Shown: positions 7,688-16,806, counted from the stretch's first letter. The stretch: DNA of 64,000 nt from Bradyrhizobium sp. Ec3.3 (GCF_000472925.1 NZ_AXAS01000024.1:1-64000), one strand, 5' to 3'. Numbers and translations are program-made. Notes: generated by a model not told the origin, from the letters alone.

Positions 7688-8230
7688 TCAAGTTCTTTCG
7701 CCGAATTGGGGACCGTCCTCGTCGCGGGAGACGACTCCGGCCCAGTCCGCCGGGTAAATCCCAAGCTTGACGAAGCGATGGAACGACGACGGCGCCCAGT
7801 CTGACACCCGCCCGACCAACCCATGCTTGACGGGATTGATGTGAACATAGTCGATGTGCCTCGCCAGATCCGTCTCGTTCCGGATGGTGTGCTCCCAATA
7901 GCGGCGCTGCCACACACCGCGCTCACCCCTGCCGGCACGGCTCGCTGAAATTCGCTCGACCCGCGCGAGGTTGCGAGAGAATGTTGATTTGATCAATCGC
8001 CACCGCGTCGCGAAATCCGCATGACCTTCGGGCATGCTCCAGACTGTGTGAAGATGATCAGGCAGCACAACGATTGCATCGATCGTGAATGGGTGCCTTT
8101 GACGTGTCTCTCGGAACGCCGCGCGCAGCAACTCGATATGGGTCGTCAACAACGAGAGCTTCCGTTCGACCAGATTGACGGTGAAGAAGAAGGTCCCGCC
8201 GGGGACGAAATTGCGGCGATACGAGGTCAT
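7688..8230 (-). CDS. REP-associated tyrosine transposase (RAYT)
   Basis: This is a 180-residue Y1_Tnp/RAYT protein of the HUH endonuclease superfamily, which nicks and mobilises REP palindromes. The sequence starts MTSYRRNFVPGGTFFFTVNL, the classic RAYT opening. The metal-binding HUH is at VVLPDHLHTVW and the catalytic Tyr is in HIDYVHINPVKHG. The C terminus (FVKLGIYPADW) is also family-like. The reading frame is intact. It is flanked by inverted REP copies at 7644-7675 and 8258-8288, so the whole looks like a functional REP/RAYT unit rather than a classical IS. Confidence 0.92.
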   Translation of the reverse strand: MTSYRRNFVPGGTFFFTVNLVERKLSLLTTHIELLRAAFRETRQRHPFTIDAIVVLPDHLHTVWSMPEGHADFATRWRLIKSTFSRNLARVERISASRAGRGERGVWQRRYWEHTIRNETDLARHIDYVHINPVKHGLVGRVSDWAPSSFHRFVKLGIYPADWAGVVSRDEDGPQFGERT

Positions 8231-8257
8231 TGCGCAACGATAGCACAACTTGGGCGT

Positions 8258-8288
8258 GATGAGTTTCGCTTCGCTCTACCCATCCTAC
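8258..8288. repeat. REP copy right of RAYT gene
   Basis: This 31-base copy pairs in inverse orientation with 7644-7675. It lies 28 bases upstream of the RAYT start and runs almost to the stop codon of the histidine kinase at 8293. Confidence 0.8.
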
Positions 8289-8292
8289 AATT

Positions 8293-10545
8293 CTAACCCA
8301 CCGGCTCCTTGCCGAGCGCCAGGCGGATCATCTCGGCGAGCTGGTTGCGGCGATAGGGCTTGGTCAGCAGCAGCACGCCTTCGTCGAGCTTGCCCTGGTG
8401 GACGATGGCGTTGTCGGTATAGCCGGAGGTGTAGAGCACTTTGGTGCCCGGCCGGCGTTTTTCGACCTCCTGCGCCAGCGCGCGTCCGCTCATGCCGCCG
8501 GGGATGACGACGTCGGTGAACAGGAGGTCGAACGGCTCGCCGCGGTCGACGAGCGCCAGCGCCGTGCGGCTGTCGGCGGCGGAGATGGTCTTGTAGCCGA
8601 GGCTTTGCAGCTGCGCGGTGACGAAGTTGCGCACGAGATTGTCGTCCTCCACGACCAGGATGGTTTCGACGCCTCCGGTCGCCGGAGCAGCCGCGCTGAC
8701 CGCCGTCTCGCTCGCGCCTTCGCCGGGCGGCAGATAGAGCTTGATGGTCGTGCCGTGGCCCGCCTCGCTGTAGATCTTGATGTGGCCGCCGGACTGCTTG
8801 ACGAAGCCGTAGACCATGGACAGCCCGAGCCCCGAGCCCTTGCCGATTTCCTTGGTGGTGAAGAACGGCTCAAAGGCCTTTTCCTGCACGTCTGGCGGCA
8901 TGCCGCTGCCGGTGTCGCTGACCGCGAGCATCACATAGGCGCCGGGCGTCACGTCCGGGTTGGCCTGCGCGTAGGCCTCGTCCAGCGTCACCCGGCGCGT
9001 CTCGAGCAGCAGCTTGCCGCCATCGGGCATGGCGTCGCGGGCGTTGATCGCCATGTTGAGCACGGCGTTGGTCAGTCGCGACGGATCGATGTGCGAGGTC
9101 ATCGGCCCCTGTTCGAGCGCGGTCTCGATCTGGATCTGCTCGCCGAGGGCGGGACGCAGGAGCTTTGCGCTGTCTGATATCGCGGCGTTGACGTCGACGT
9201 TGCGCGGCTCCAGCGGCTGCTTGCGGGCGAACGCGAGCAAATGCTGGATCAGCTCGGCGCAGCGCTGCGCGGCATCGTCGATCAGCCGCGCCACACGCTG
9301 CAGTTCGGGTTGCTTCCCGAGGCTGCCGACCAGCGTCTCGGTATTGCCCGAGATCACGGTCAGCATGTTGTTGAAGTCGTGCGCGACGCCGCCGGTCAAT
9401 TTGCCGATGGCGTCCAACTTCTGCGACTGGTGCAGCTGCCGCTCGGTCTCGCGCGAGATGGTCGCATCGTGATAGACCAGCACCGCGCCGGAGATCACGC
9501 CTTGCGCGGTGCGCATCGGCCGCCCGCTGATGAGGAGATGGCGGGCGGGATCGCCGCTGTGCGGGCGGACGATCATCTCCATCTCTTCGAATTCGTCGCC
9601 GCGCAGCACGCGCGCCGACGGCAGCTCCTCGGACTGCAGCGGCGTCACGCCGTCGCCGTGGAACACGTCCGACATCGCGCGCAGGCTCGTCAGGTTCATC
9701 CCGGCGCGATGCAGCAGGATGCGCTCTGCGGCGGGATTCGACAGAAGGACGTTGCTGTCCTTGTCGATGACGAGCACGGCTTCCGCCATGCTGTGGAAGG
9801 TGCTTTGCATCACGTTCACCGAGATGCGGAGCTCGTCATGGGCGGTGACGAGGTGCTCGGTTCGCTCTGCGACCGCCGCCTCCAGTGCCTCGTTGGCAGC
9901 CCTGGTCTCGTGCAGCGTGCTTTGCAGAGCGACACTGGTGCGCCGGGTCTCGCGTATCAGGAGCGCGACCAGGAGCAGGATGATCAAGGCCCCGACAATG
10001 TCGATGCCGAGCAGGACGATGCCGGTACGGCGAGACTCCACCGCGCGAGCGGCAAGCTGCTGATCTTCCTCCGCGGTCAGCCGGTCGAGATTGGCGGTCA
10101 CCGCCTCCATCAGGCCGCGGCCTTCGGCCTTGCCCTGGAGCGCGGCGATGCCGTCGCCGTCATTCGCGGCGCGCAGCCGCATCGCTTCGGCCGCGATATC
10201 GAGCCGGCGCAGAATCAGCGGTTCGGTGCCCTCAAGCAGCGCAACTTGATCGCGATTGTCGTGGAGCGCGCGCTTGAGATCGGCGAGTGCAGGCGCGACG
10301 GCCCGGCGCGTCGCCTGGAACTCGTCGTTGAAGGCGGGGCTGCGATAGAGCTCATAGCCGCGCGCCGCACTTTCGGCGCGACTGACGAGCAGGCGCAGGT
10401 CCGAAATCTTCTTCAGCGCCCCGACGGTGTGGTTGGCCCATGAGGTGTCGGAGCGCGCCTTGACGTCGAGACCGATCGAGGCGGCGGTGATGATCAGGAG
10501 GATCGCAAGTCCGGCACCGAGAATGACACGCTGCGAAGCAATCAA
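8293..10545 (-). CDS. Hybrid sensor histidine kinase with C-terminal receiver
   Basis: The protein has about 750 residues. A first membrane helix (ILGAGLAILLIITAASIG) is followed by a roughly 150-residue periplasmic helical CHASE3-like region with RAESAARGYEL, then a second helix (GIDIVGALIILLLVALLI). Next come a coiled coil, a PAS domain (VMQSTFHSMAEAVLVID), a phosphoacceptor box GKLTGGVAHDFNNML, an ATPase (NAVLNMAINARDAMPDGG, GSGLGLSM) and a receiver with LLFTDVVIP. The start is taken as the TTG that overlaps the upstream TGA (TTGA), because upstream extension would lie inside the preceding gene in another frame. It is coupled to the adjacent response regulator. Confidence 0.88.
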   Translation of the reverse strand: MIASQRVILGAGLAILLIITAASIGLDVKARSDTSWANHTVGALKKISDLRLLVSRAESAARGYELYRSPAFNDEFQATRRAVAPALADLKRALHDNRDQVALLEGTEPLILRRLDIAAEAMRLRAANDGDGIAALQGKAEGRGLMEAVTANLDRLTAEEDQQLAARAVESRRTGIVLLGIDIVGALIILLLVALLIRETRRTSVALQSTLHETRAANEALEAAVAERTEHLVTAHDELRISVNVMQSTFHSMAEAVLVIDKDSNVLLSNPAAERILLHRAGMNLTSLRAMSDVFHGDGVTPLQSEELPSARVLRGDEFEEMEMIVRPHSGDPARHLLISGRPMRTAQGVISGAVLVYHDATISRETERQLHQSQKLDAIGKLTGGVAHDFNNMLTVISGNTETLVGSLGKQPELQRVARLIDDAAQRCAELIQHLLAFARKQPLEPRNVDVNAAISDSAKLLRPALGEQIQIETALEQGPMTSHIDPSRLTNAVLNMAINARDAMPDGGKLLLETRRVTLDEAYAQANPDVTPGAYVMLAVSDTGSGMPPDVQEKAFEPFFTTKEIGKGSGLGLSMVYGFVKQSGGHIKIYSEAGHGTTIKLYLPPGEGASETAVSAAAPATGGVETILVVEDDNLVRNFVTAQLQSLGYKTISAADSRTALALVDRGEPFDLLFTDVVIPGGMSGRALAQEVEKRRPGTKVLYTSGYTDNAIVHQGKLDEGVLLLTKPYRRNQLAEMIRLALGKEPVG

Positions 10546-10952
10546 GGGGATTTGTTGTCCTTCACCGGCGTCGCCTCGTCGAGGCATTCCTTGATTGCCG
10601 TCAGCAGCGTCTCGGGCGTGAACGGCTTGCGCAGGCAACGCGTCGCGCCGAGCTCGAGTGCCATGCGGAGAAAATCGGGCGAGGGCGATGCGGACGAGGC
10701 GAAGGCGTAGCCGGACATCGCGATCAGCGGGATCGTCGGCGCACGCTCATGGAAGATGCGGATCGACTCGAAGCCGCGCATATGCGGCATGAAGATGTCG
10801 ACCAGCATCGCGTCGAAAATCTGCTGCTCCAGCGCAGCCAGCCCGGTTTCGCCGCCGTCAGTCAACGTGACGTCGAAGCCTTGGCGTTGGAGGAGGACCT
10901 CGATGGTCGCGCCGACCATCGGATCGTCATCAACCACGAGAATACGCGGCAT
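10542..10952 (-). CDS. Single-domain response regulator
   Basis: This is a 136-residue stand-alone receiver. ILVVDDDPMVGATIEVLL gives the acidic pocket, AMLVDIFMPHMRGFE the phosphoacceptor Asp, LIAMSGYAF the conserved Thr/Ser position, and LRKPFTPETLL the Lys. There is no output domain, so it likely passes phosphate or works by protein contact. Its stop codon overlaps the TTG start of the hybrid kinase, which suggests translational coupling and function in the same relay. Confidence 0.88.
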   Translation of the reverse strand: MPRILVVDDDPMVGATIEVLLQRQGFDVTLTDGGETGLAALEQQIFDAMLVDIFMPHMRGFESIRIFHERAPTIPLIAMSGYAFASSASPSPDFLRMALELGATRCLRKPFTPETLLTAIKECLDEATPVKDNKSP

Positions 10953-11115
10953 GACTCTGCCTAACCAATCGAAGTCCCCACAGTCTTTGCTGATATAGGC
11001 GAATCGTGGATCGGGTCAATTTTGGATTGGATTAGGACAGATATGCACGGTGGGGTGCATAAAACGCGCGATGTATGGCGTTCGTGTGAAAGCCCGCGCA
11101 GCTCAACGACGCGTC

Positions 11116-11147
11116 AAAAAGGCGCCGCGTGAAAGCGGCGCCTTTTT
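11116..11147. terminator. Bidirectional terminator
   Basis: AAAAAGGCGCCGC (11116-11128) pairs perfectly with GCGGCGCCTTTTT (11135-11147) around GTGAAA. It lies just after the BA14K-like gene on the minus strand. Confidence 0.85.
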
Positions 11148-11180
11148 CGATCAAATTAAAGCAGTGCAACTAACCTGCCC

Positions 11181-11786
11181 CTAGGGGCAGGGATGTCGCA
11201 GACCGTCATAGCCGAGATAGGTGCCTGACGCGGGGTCATAGGACCTGTAGCGCTGGGCACAATAGGCCGCGGAATCGCCGCCGGTGTCGGGCACGACGGC
11301 AACGCTCGGACCCTCGTCATAGTAATAGTCATCGTTGTAGTAGGAGTCGTTGTAGTAGGGGCTGCCGTAGTAGGCATACGACCCCAGCGTCCCGATCGCG
11401 GCGCCGGCAGCCACGCCGGGCCAGAAGCCGCCACCGCGATGGTGCCAGCCGCCGCCACGCCAGTTACCGCCGTTCCAGTTGCCGGACGGAGCGCCGGCAG
11501 CAATACGGCCGCCTCCGGTGAAGGCTGGCGCGGAGACGCCAGGACGAACCGCTGTGGAGGCTGCGAAATTGCCGCCACCACCGCGGATCGCCGCGGCACC
11601 GCCGCCAAAATTACCGCCGCCCATCCGGGCTCCCCCGCCGCCGCCTCCGACCGAGACGTGTCCGCCACCGCCACCGCCGCCACCGACGGCCTGAGCGCGG
11701 GATTGGGCAAAGCTGGCGGCCGGCGTCACCAGCGGGAGAACCAGTGCCAGCGTCGCCGTGGCGGTCAAAACTCTGAGATTGTTCAT
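11181..11786 (-). CDS. BA14K-family-like secreted glycine-rich protein
   Basis: The 201-residue product begins with a signal peptide (TATLALVLPLVTPAASFAQS). A long Gly-rich segment follows (about 35-130), including a run of eight Gly. Then a hydrophobic patch (FWPGVAAGAAIGTLGSYAYY), a Tyr/Asp-rich stretch, and a C-terminal motif YCAQRYRSYDPASGTYLGYD. That last motif is the BA14K (lectin-like) signature seen in many Rhizobiales envelope proteins. Role is probably envelope or stress related; direct evidence is lacking. Confidence 0.78.
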   Translation of the reverse strand: MNNLRVLTATATLALVLPLVTPAASFAQSRAQAVGGGGGGGGHVSVGGGGGGARMGGGNFGGGAAAIRGGGGNFAASTAVRPGVSAPAFTGGGRIAAGAPSGNWNGGNWRGGGWHHRGGGFWPGVAAGAAIGTLGSYAYYGSPYYNDSYYNDDYYYDEGPSVAVVPDTGGDSAAYCAQRYRSYDPASGTYLGYDGLRHPCP

Positions 11787-12018
11787 TTTCGGCTCCTTTT
11801 CCCGAAATCAAACCGCTCAAGCAGGCAGTGGTTCCCGGGCGCCCGCGTGGTTTGCATGGGAAGCGCAGGATTCCAGCCCGCATCTGTACCCGCCATGAAC
11901 GGATCGCGTCCTCCTTGCGGCGGATCAGCGCATTCCAGATGGTTCATTCGCAGTGCCGCAACTGGACAAGTTCGCTTGCGGATGGCATCAGGACCCCACG
12001 AAGCAGGGCCCTTGCCGC

Positions 12019-12426
12019 ATGAAACAATTCTTTCTCAAGCTCTTCACCTGGTGGAACGGCCAGACCTTTGGCACGCAGCTCTGGACCTGGCGGTTCGGCG
12101 AACTGGTCGGCGAGGACGAGCAGGGCAACCGCTACTACCGCACCCGCGGCGGCGTGATCGATCCGACGCTCGGTTTCGAGCGACGCTGGGTGATCTATAA
12201 CGGCTATGCCGAAGCGAGCCGCGTGCCGCCGGCCTGGCATGGCTGGCTGCATCACGTCGTCGACGTGCCGCCTACCGAGCTCAACTACAAGCCGCGCGAG
12301 TGGGAAAAGCCGCATCAGCCGAACCTGACCGGCACGCCCAAGGCCTACCGGCCCTCGGGCTCGACGCTTGCGAGCGGCAAGCGCCCGAAGGCGACCGGCG
12401 ACTACCAGCCCTGGACGCCCGGCTAG
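12019..12426 (+). CDS. NDUFA12-family complex I accessory subunit
   Basis: The product has 135 residues starting MKQFFLKLFTWWNGQTFGTQ. RFGELVGEDEQGNRYY and RRWVIYNGYAEASRVPPAWH, followed by HHVVDVPPTE, are diagnostic of NDUFA12 (B17.2), the accessory subunit of NADH:ubiquinone oxidoreductase conserved in alphaproteobacteria and mitochondria. It is encoded away from the nuo operon, as is usual. The ATG at 12019 is preferred to a longer frame from 11953 because family members begin at this position. Confidence 0.93.
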   Translation: MKQFFLKLFTWWNGQTFGTQLWTWRFGELVGEDEQGNRYYRTRGGVIDPTLGFERRWVIYNGYAEASRVPPAWHGWLHHVVDVPPTELNYKPREWEKPHQPNLTGTPKAYRPSGSTLASGKRPKATGDYQPWTPG

Positions 12427-12716
12427 ACCGGCAAACTCAGTGATCATTGGTGCTGGATGCATTCGCATCCAGCTATCGCAGCTGTGAACAACGGGAACAG
12501 CGGGGACGCCGCGCGCGCCGCCGTTGCACTTTCGCGAGCGATACGGCTCAATGAACCCATCTTACGGAGATGGGAGACCATCGCGTACGGTTCGGGCAAC
12601 AGTTCGCGGCTGTCCCGAAATGCAGCGGCTGCCGAAGAGGACTCGATCGGGAGATAGGCCCCCGGTCTGGAAGCTCCGAAATCGCCCGTTGGAATGTGCA
12701 GCTGTCGTAAGACAGG

Positions 12717-12746
12717 AAAGGCCGCCCGGGAAACCAGGCGGCCTTT
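12717..12746 (+). terminator. Rho-independent terminator
   Basis: AAAGGCCGCC (12717-12726) pairs with GGCGGCCTTT (12737-12746) and is followed by further T residues. It lies 290 bases downstream of the NDUFA12 gene. Confidence 0.75.
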
Positions 12747-12762
12747 TTCTGTTTGTCGGTCG

Positions 12763-12890
12763 CGTGCCCCGGACGCAGTGCAGCGCGCCAGCGGTGCACT
12801 GCTGAGCCGGGGCCCAGTCTCGTGCGCAGTGGCTCGATGGGTCCCGGCTCTGCGGCGCAGCGTTGCACGCTGCACCGCGTCCGGGACACG
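12763..12890. repeat. Dispersed palindromic repeat (about 128 bp)
   Basis: Arms 12763-12785 and 12868-12890 match as reverse complements at 21 of 23 positions. The GC-rich interior contains further partial palindromes such as GTGCACTGCTGAGCCGGGG. Similar sequences are familiar as intergenic repeats in Bradyrhizobium genomes. It ends 13 bases before the stop of the DJ-1/PfpI gene. Confidence 0.65.
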
Positions 12891-12902
12891 AGTGCGGCGT
12901 CC

Positions 12903-13589
12903 TCACATTACCCTGGCCGCGGCCTGCTTGGCGGCTTCGATGCGGCGCGCTTGCGCCGGCGCGATGCGTTCCTTCATCAGTGCGAGCACTTCAGCGGGGG
13001 CTGTCTCCGGCGAGCCCGCATTGAACGGCGGTGCCGGATTGTATTCGAGGCGGAGCTGGATCGCTTCCGCCATGGTGCGGTCGACCAGCATCGAGACCAG
13101 CGTCAGCGCGAAATCGATCCCGGCCGTGACGCCGCCGCCGGTGATGCGGTTGCGGTCGATGCAGACGCGTGTTCGCGTCGGCGTCGCGCCGAACAGCGCC
13201 AGCACCTCCATCGCGCTCCAATGGGTCGCGGCGCGATAGCCCTTCAACAGGCCGGCTGCGCCCAGCACCAGCGATCCCGTGCACACCGAGGTGACGTATT
13301 TGGCGCCCTCGGCCTGCCTGCGCAGAAAGTCCAGCACCTCCTCGTCATTGACGAGCGCATCGGTGCCGAAGCCACCGGGCACGCAGATCACATCGAGTTG
13401 CGGACAATCGGCGAAGGTCGTGGTCGGCGTCAGCGTCAGCACGGAATCGCTCGGAACGGGCTCGATCCGCTTCCAGATCAGGTGCACCTCGGCGCCGGGC
13501 ACGGAGGAAAACACCTGCACGGGACCAGTGAGGTCGAGCTGGGTGACACGCGGAAAAACCAGACATCCGATTCTGAGCGGTGACGACAT
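12903..13589 (-). CDS. DJ-1/PfpI family protein (GATase1-like)
   Basis: The product is 228 residues, starting at ATG 13589 with GGAGG five bases upstream. The fold signature is RIGCLVFPRVTQLDLTGP at the N terminus, CVPGGFGTDAL and the nucleophile elbow VTSVCTGSLVLGAAGLL with its reactive Cys, then GGVTAGIDFAL. These are traits of the isonitrile hydratase / GlxA-N-domain group. It is divergent from a GlxA-type regulator with the same N-terminal fold, suggesting functional pairing. Substrate unknown. Confidence 0.88.
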   Translation of the reverse strand: MSSPLRIGCLVFPRVTQLDLTGPVQVFSSVPGAEVHLIWKRIEPVPSDSVLTLTPTTTFADCPQLDVICVPGGFGTDALVNDEEVLDFLRRQAEGAKYVTSVCTGSLVLGAAGLLKGYRAATHWSAMEVLALFGATPTRTRVCIDRNRITGGGVTAGIDFALTLVSMLVDRTMAEAIQLRLEYNPAPPFNAGSPETAPAEVLALMKERIAPAQARRIEAAKQAAARVM

Positions 13590-13694
13590 GAGAGCCTCCA
13601 GACAATCAGCTTGACGGGCAGACGATGCCATGATGCTCTTCTGTCAGAAATGGCATAATTCCCTCAATTTCGGACATAACGCAGGGTTCGGCCC

Positions 13695-14633
13695 ATGATC
13701 GGCGTCCTGATCTTCCCCGACTTCCAGTTGCTCGATGCGGCGGGCCCGATCTCGGTGTTCGAGATCGCTGCGCGCTATTCGAAGAAGGTGCCTGCTATCC
13801 GCGTGCTGGCGCTGAACGCCGGGCCCGTGCGCAGCTCGTCCGGCGTCGAGATGATGGCGCGTGATTTCAAATCGGCGCACGCGATCACGACGCTGGTCAT
13901 CGCGGGCGGCGAGGGCGTGGCGGGCGCAGCGCGCTGCCCGGCCACGCTTGCGTTCGTGCAGCGGCTGGCCAGGCGCGGCGTGCGCGTCGCGAGCGTCTGC
14001 TCGGGCGCCTATGTGCTGGCGGAGGCTGGTTTGCTCGATGGCAAGCGCGCGACCACGCATTGGGGCCGCACGCGCGATTTCGTCGCGCGTTATCCCAAGG
14101 TGAAGCTCGAGCCGGACCAGATCTTCACCCGCGACGGCAATGTGTGGACATCGGCCGGCATCAGCGCCGGCATTGACCTCGCGCTTGCGATGGTGACCGA
14201 CGACCATGGCGAGGCCGTCGCGCAGGACACCGCGCGCCAGCTCGTGCTGTACCACCGCCGCAGCGGCGGGCAGTCTCAATTCTCCTCGCTGCTCGAATTG
14301 AAGGCGCCGAACGGGCGCTTCGGACCGCTTCTCGCCTGGGCGCGCGAGAACCTCGATACGCCGCTCACGGTCGAGGACCTAGCCGAGCGTGCCAACATGA
14401 GCGCCCGGCACTTTGCGCGCGCCTTTGCGGCGGAGACCGGCTCGACGCCGTCAAAGGCGATCGAGCGCTTGCGCGTCGAGGTGGCGCGCGAGCGCGTGCA
14501 GTCGTCAAGCGAAGCGATCGAACTCGTTGCGCAATCGACCGGCTTCCGCGACCCCGAGAGGATGCGCCGCGCCTTCATCCGCGCCTTCGGCCAGCCGCCG
14601 CAATCGCTGCGGCGGGCGGCGCGGGCGGGCTAG
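13695..14633 (+). CDS. GlxA-family AraC-type transcriptional regulator
   Basis: This is a 312-residue protein. The N-terminal DJ-1/PfpI-like sensor domain (about 1-185) has MIGVLIFPDFQLLDAAGP, VASVCSGAYVLAEAGLL and SAGISAGIDLAL. The C-terminal AraC helix-turn-helix pair (about 215-310) has LTVEDLAERANMSARHFARA and VAQSTGFRDPERMRRAF. It probably controls the divergent DJ-1/PfpI gene whose start lies 106 bases away. Its stop overlaps by four bases the end of the convergent transporter gene. Confidence 0.9.
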   Translation: MIGVLIFPDFQLLDAAGPISVFEIAARYSKKVPAIRVLALNAGPVRSSSGVEMMARDFKSAHAITTLVIAGGEGVAGAARCPATLAFVQRLARRGVRVASVCSGAYVLAEAGLLDGKRATTHWGRTRDFVARYPKVKLEPDQIFTRDGNVWTSAGISAGIDLALAMVTDDHGEAVAQDTARQLVLYHRRSGGQSQFSSLLELKAPNGRFGPLLAWARENLDTPLTVEDLAERANMSARHFARAFAAETGSTPSKAIERLRVEVARERVQSSSEAIELVAQSTGFRDPERMRRAFIRAFGQPPQSLRRAARAG

Positions 14634-15634
14634 GATGTCGTTCCGGCGGTCGCACCGACCGCAGTCGACTGCGCCGTCAAGCGTCGGGCGATCGGCGTCA
14701 GCATCTGCGGCGCGACGTAGTAGGGAAACTGGGTGAGGGCGAAATAGAGCCAGGTCACGCCGGGCAGGGTTCCGGCCGTCGCGGCCAGCATCAGCCCGAT
14801 ATTGCGCTGCGAGACCATCAGCCCGAGCGCGAAGGCCTGTTCGTAGCCGATGCGGCGGAACAGCAGCGTCGTGACGATCAAGAGCGCAAAGAAGATCGCG
14901 AAGGCGAGCAGCGCAATGGCGATCGACAGCAGGGGATCGGCGAGGAAGTCGGCGATCACATTGCCCATCACGGCCGCGACGAAGACGAGCAGGATGATGA
15001 TGTTGATGCCGTCGATCGGCCGGCGTTGACGCTGGATCGCGTCGGCGCCGAACAGCCAGCGGATCACGGTTGCGACCATGAGCGATCCCGCGAGGATCGC
15101 GAGCAGTTTTGCGCCGAGCGCAAGCGGCGAGATGCTGAGCGTTTCGCCAAGGAAGAGTGCGGCGAACAGTGACGCCGTGAACGGCACCAGCGCCGTGGAG
15201 GTCACCAGCGTGACCAGCACCAGCGTGGCATCGAGGCCCATCAGCGCCGCGATCGCGGGCGATGCCATCATCGGCGAAGCGATGGCCTGGAGCATCAGAG
15301 CGAGGAACAGCTCGGGCGAACGGGCATCGAAGCCGGACAGATGCGCCACGAGGCCGAAGATCAGGGGAACGCCGATCGTTGTCCAGGCGGTGGCCGCGAC
15401 GATCAATCCCGGCCGGCGCAGATGCGCGCGCAGCGCGGCGAGATCGACGCGCATGAAGGAGATGACGAGCAGAAGGAAGATCGCTTCGGTCACGTAAGGC
15501 CGCAGCAGCGCGCCGAGGGGCGGGATCGCGATCCCGAACAGCACCAGCGCCGCCACCGCGCGGGTACCCTGGTCGCCGAGCCATGCCAGCCATCGCACGG
15601 GGGCGACCAGGATGCGTTGCAGGCTGAGGGACAT
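14630..15634 (-). CDS. BASS-type (bile acid:sodium symporter-like) membrane transporter
   Basis: The 334-residue protein has about nine or ten hydrophobic segments. Paired helices include EAIFLLLVISFMRVDL, FLALMLQAIASPMMASPAIA and LIVTTLLFRRIGYEQAFALG. The SPMM.SPAIAALMG segment and SQRNIGLMLA near the C terminus resemble the core crossing region of the BASS/BART superfamily. Substrate is unknown. The start is taken as MSLSLQRILV at 15634. It converges on the GlxA gene with a four-base overlap. Confidence 0.75.
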   Translation of the reverse strand: MSLSLQRILVAPVRWLAWLGDQGTRAVAALVLFGIAIPPLGALLRPYVTEAIFLLLVISFMRVDLAALRAHLRRPGLIVAATAWTTIGVPLIFGLVAHLSGFDARSPELFLALMLQAIASPMMASPAIAALMGLDATLVLVTLVTSTALVPFTASLFAALFLGETLSISPLALGAKLLAILAGSLMVATVIRWLFGADAIQRQRRPIDGINIIILLVFVAAVMGNVIADFLADPLLSIAIALLAFAIFFALLIVTTLLFRRIGYEQAFALGLMVSQRNIGLMLAATAGTLPGVTWLYFALTQFPYYVAPQMLTPIARRLTAQSTAVGATAGTTS

Positions 15635-15760
15635 TTTGTCTTCCAGGAGAGGGGCCACCTCGCGCGAAGCGGTTGAGGCGATTTGCGGAGTGCAACTCTT
15701 GAGGCACTGGCCTTGTTGTTCAAAGTAACAAAGTGATTACCGTGCATTGCCATGAGCGGT

Positions 15761-15847
15761 AGCCCGGATGAGCGAAGCGATATCCGGGGACAGGTGCTTC
15801 CTCGCAGCGACAAAGTCCGCGCATGTCGCTTCGCTCATGTGGGCTAC
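15761..15847. repeat. REP-like palindromic unit overlapping a stop codon
   Basis: GTAGCCC and ATGAGCGAAGCGA at the left are matched in inverse by TCGCTTCGCTCAT and GGGCTAC at the right. The stop codon of the hydrolase gene (15844-15846) lies inside the right arm. Confidence 0.7.
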
Positions 15848-16806
15848 GATCGATCATCGCTGGCTGAGATCCTCAACCACGCGCCGATCTCTTTGGCCGC
15901 GACATCGGCCTGCGGCAACAGCTTGCCCATGGTGAAGAAGCCGTGGAATTGGCCGGGGAAGTGTCGATAGGTGACGGGCACGCCGGCAACTTTCAAGCGC
16001 TGCGCATAATCGTCGCCTTCGTCGCGCAACGGATCGCCGCCTGCGGTCAGCACATAGGCCGGGGGCAGGCCGACAAGCGTCGGAGCGCGCGCAGGCGAGG
16101 CGCGCCAATCATGGGTGTCGGCGGTGCCATTGAGATAGTGGTCGCGAAACCAGCGGATCACGGAGTGGGTGAGGAGGAGGCTGGTTTCGGGCTCGCTGTG
16201 CGAGGCGTGAGTCATCGCGAAATCGACGGCGGGATAGATCAGCACCTGGCCTGCGATGGCCGGGCCGTTGCCGTTCCGGGCGGCGATGGCGACCACGGCG
16301 GCGAGATTGCCGCCGGCGCTGTCGCCGCCGACGCAGAGGCACGACGCATCGATGCCAAGCGCGCTTGCGTTCGCTGCGATCCAATGGGTCGCGGCGATGG
16401 CGTCGTCGACCGCGGCGGGAAACTTGTGCTCGGGCGCGAGGCGATAGTCGACGGAGATCACGATGAGCTCGCCCTCGACGGCGAGCTTGCGGGCTGCGAC
16501 ATCATGGGTGTCGAGATCGCCGATCACCCAGCCGCCGCCATGGAAGAACACCAGAGCCGGCGATAGACCGTCGCGTTGGCGCAGCTTCATTGGCACGTAG
16601 AGGCGGGCGGGGATCTTGCCGTGCGGCGCCGGGATCGCAAGCGCTTCGACGCGTGCCAGCTCCGGCGGCTCGGGATTGGTCGCAAAGCGCGCTTGCGAAT
16701 AATCCGCGCGGGCTTCCGCTGCGGTCAGCGCTTCATAGGGCGGGCGGTCGGCGTCGAGGAACGTCTTGTAAACGGCGGCGGCATCGGGATCGAGGACGAC
16801 TGGCAT
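15844..16806 (-). CDS. Alpha/beta hydrolase, HSL-type esterase
   Basis: The product has 320 residues. The hormone-sensitive-lipase oxyanion motif FFHGGGWVIG is at 88-97, VISVDYRLAPEHKFPAAVDD follows, and the nucleophile elbow GGDSAGGNLA has Ser163. The acidic residue is in AGGDPLRDEGD and the His in HFPGQFHGFF. It is probably a cytoplasmic carboxylesterase with a small acyl substrate. An upstream frame to 17439 is rejected because it crosses the divergent DUF2155 gene. The final codon lies in a REP unit. Confidence 0.9.
   Translation of the reverse strand: MPVVLDPDAAAVYKTFLDADRPPYEALTAAEARADYSQARFATNPEPPELARVEALAIPAPHGKIPARLYVPMKLRQRDGLSPALVFFHGGGWVIGDLDTHDVAARKLAVEGELIVISVDYRLAPEHKFPAAVDDAIAATHWIAANASALGIDASCLCVGGDSAGGNLAAVVAIAARNGNGPAIAGQVLIYPAVDFAMTHASHSEPETSLLLTHSVIRWFRDHYLNGTADTHDWRASPARAPTLVGLPPAYVLTAGGDPLRDEGDDYAQRLKVAGVPVTYRHFPGQFHGFFTMGKLLPQADVAAKEIGAWLRISASDDRS

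Larger units (their letters stand above)
12427..12902. other. Intergenic region with terminator and dispersed repeat
   Basis: I see no convincing gene here. The left part (12427-12715) has only short overlapping frames. It is followed by a strong terminator at 12717-12746 and by an imperfect inverted repeat with 23-bp arms at 12763-12785 and 12868-12890. Confidence 0.5.
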
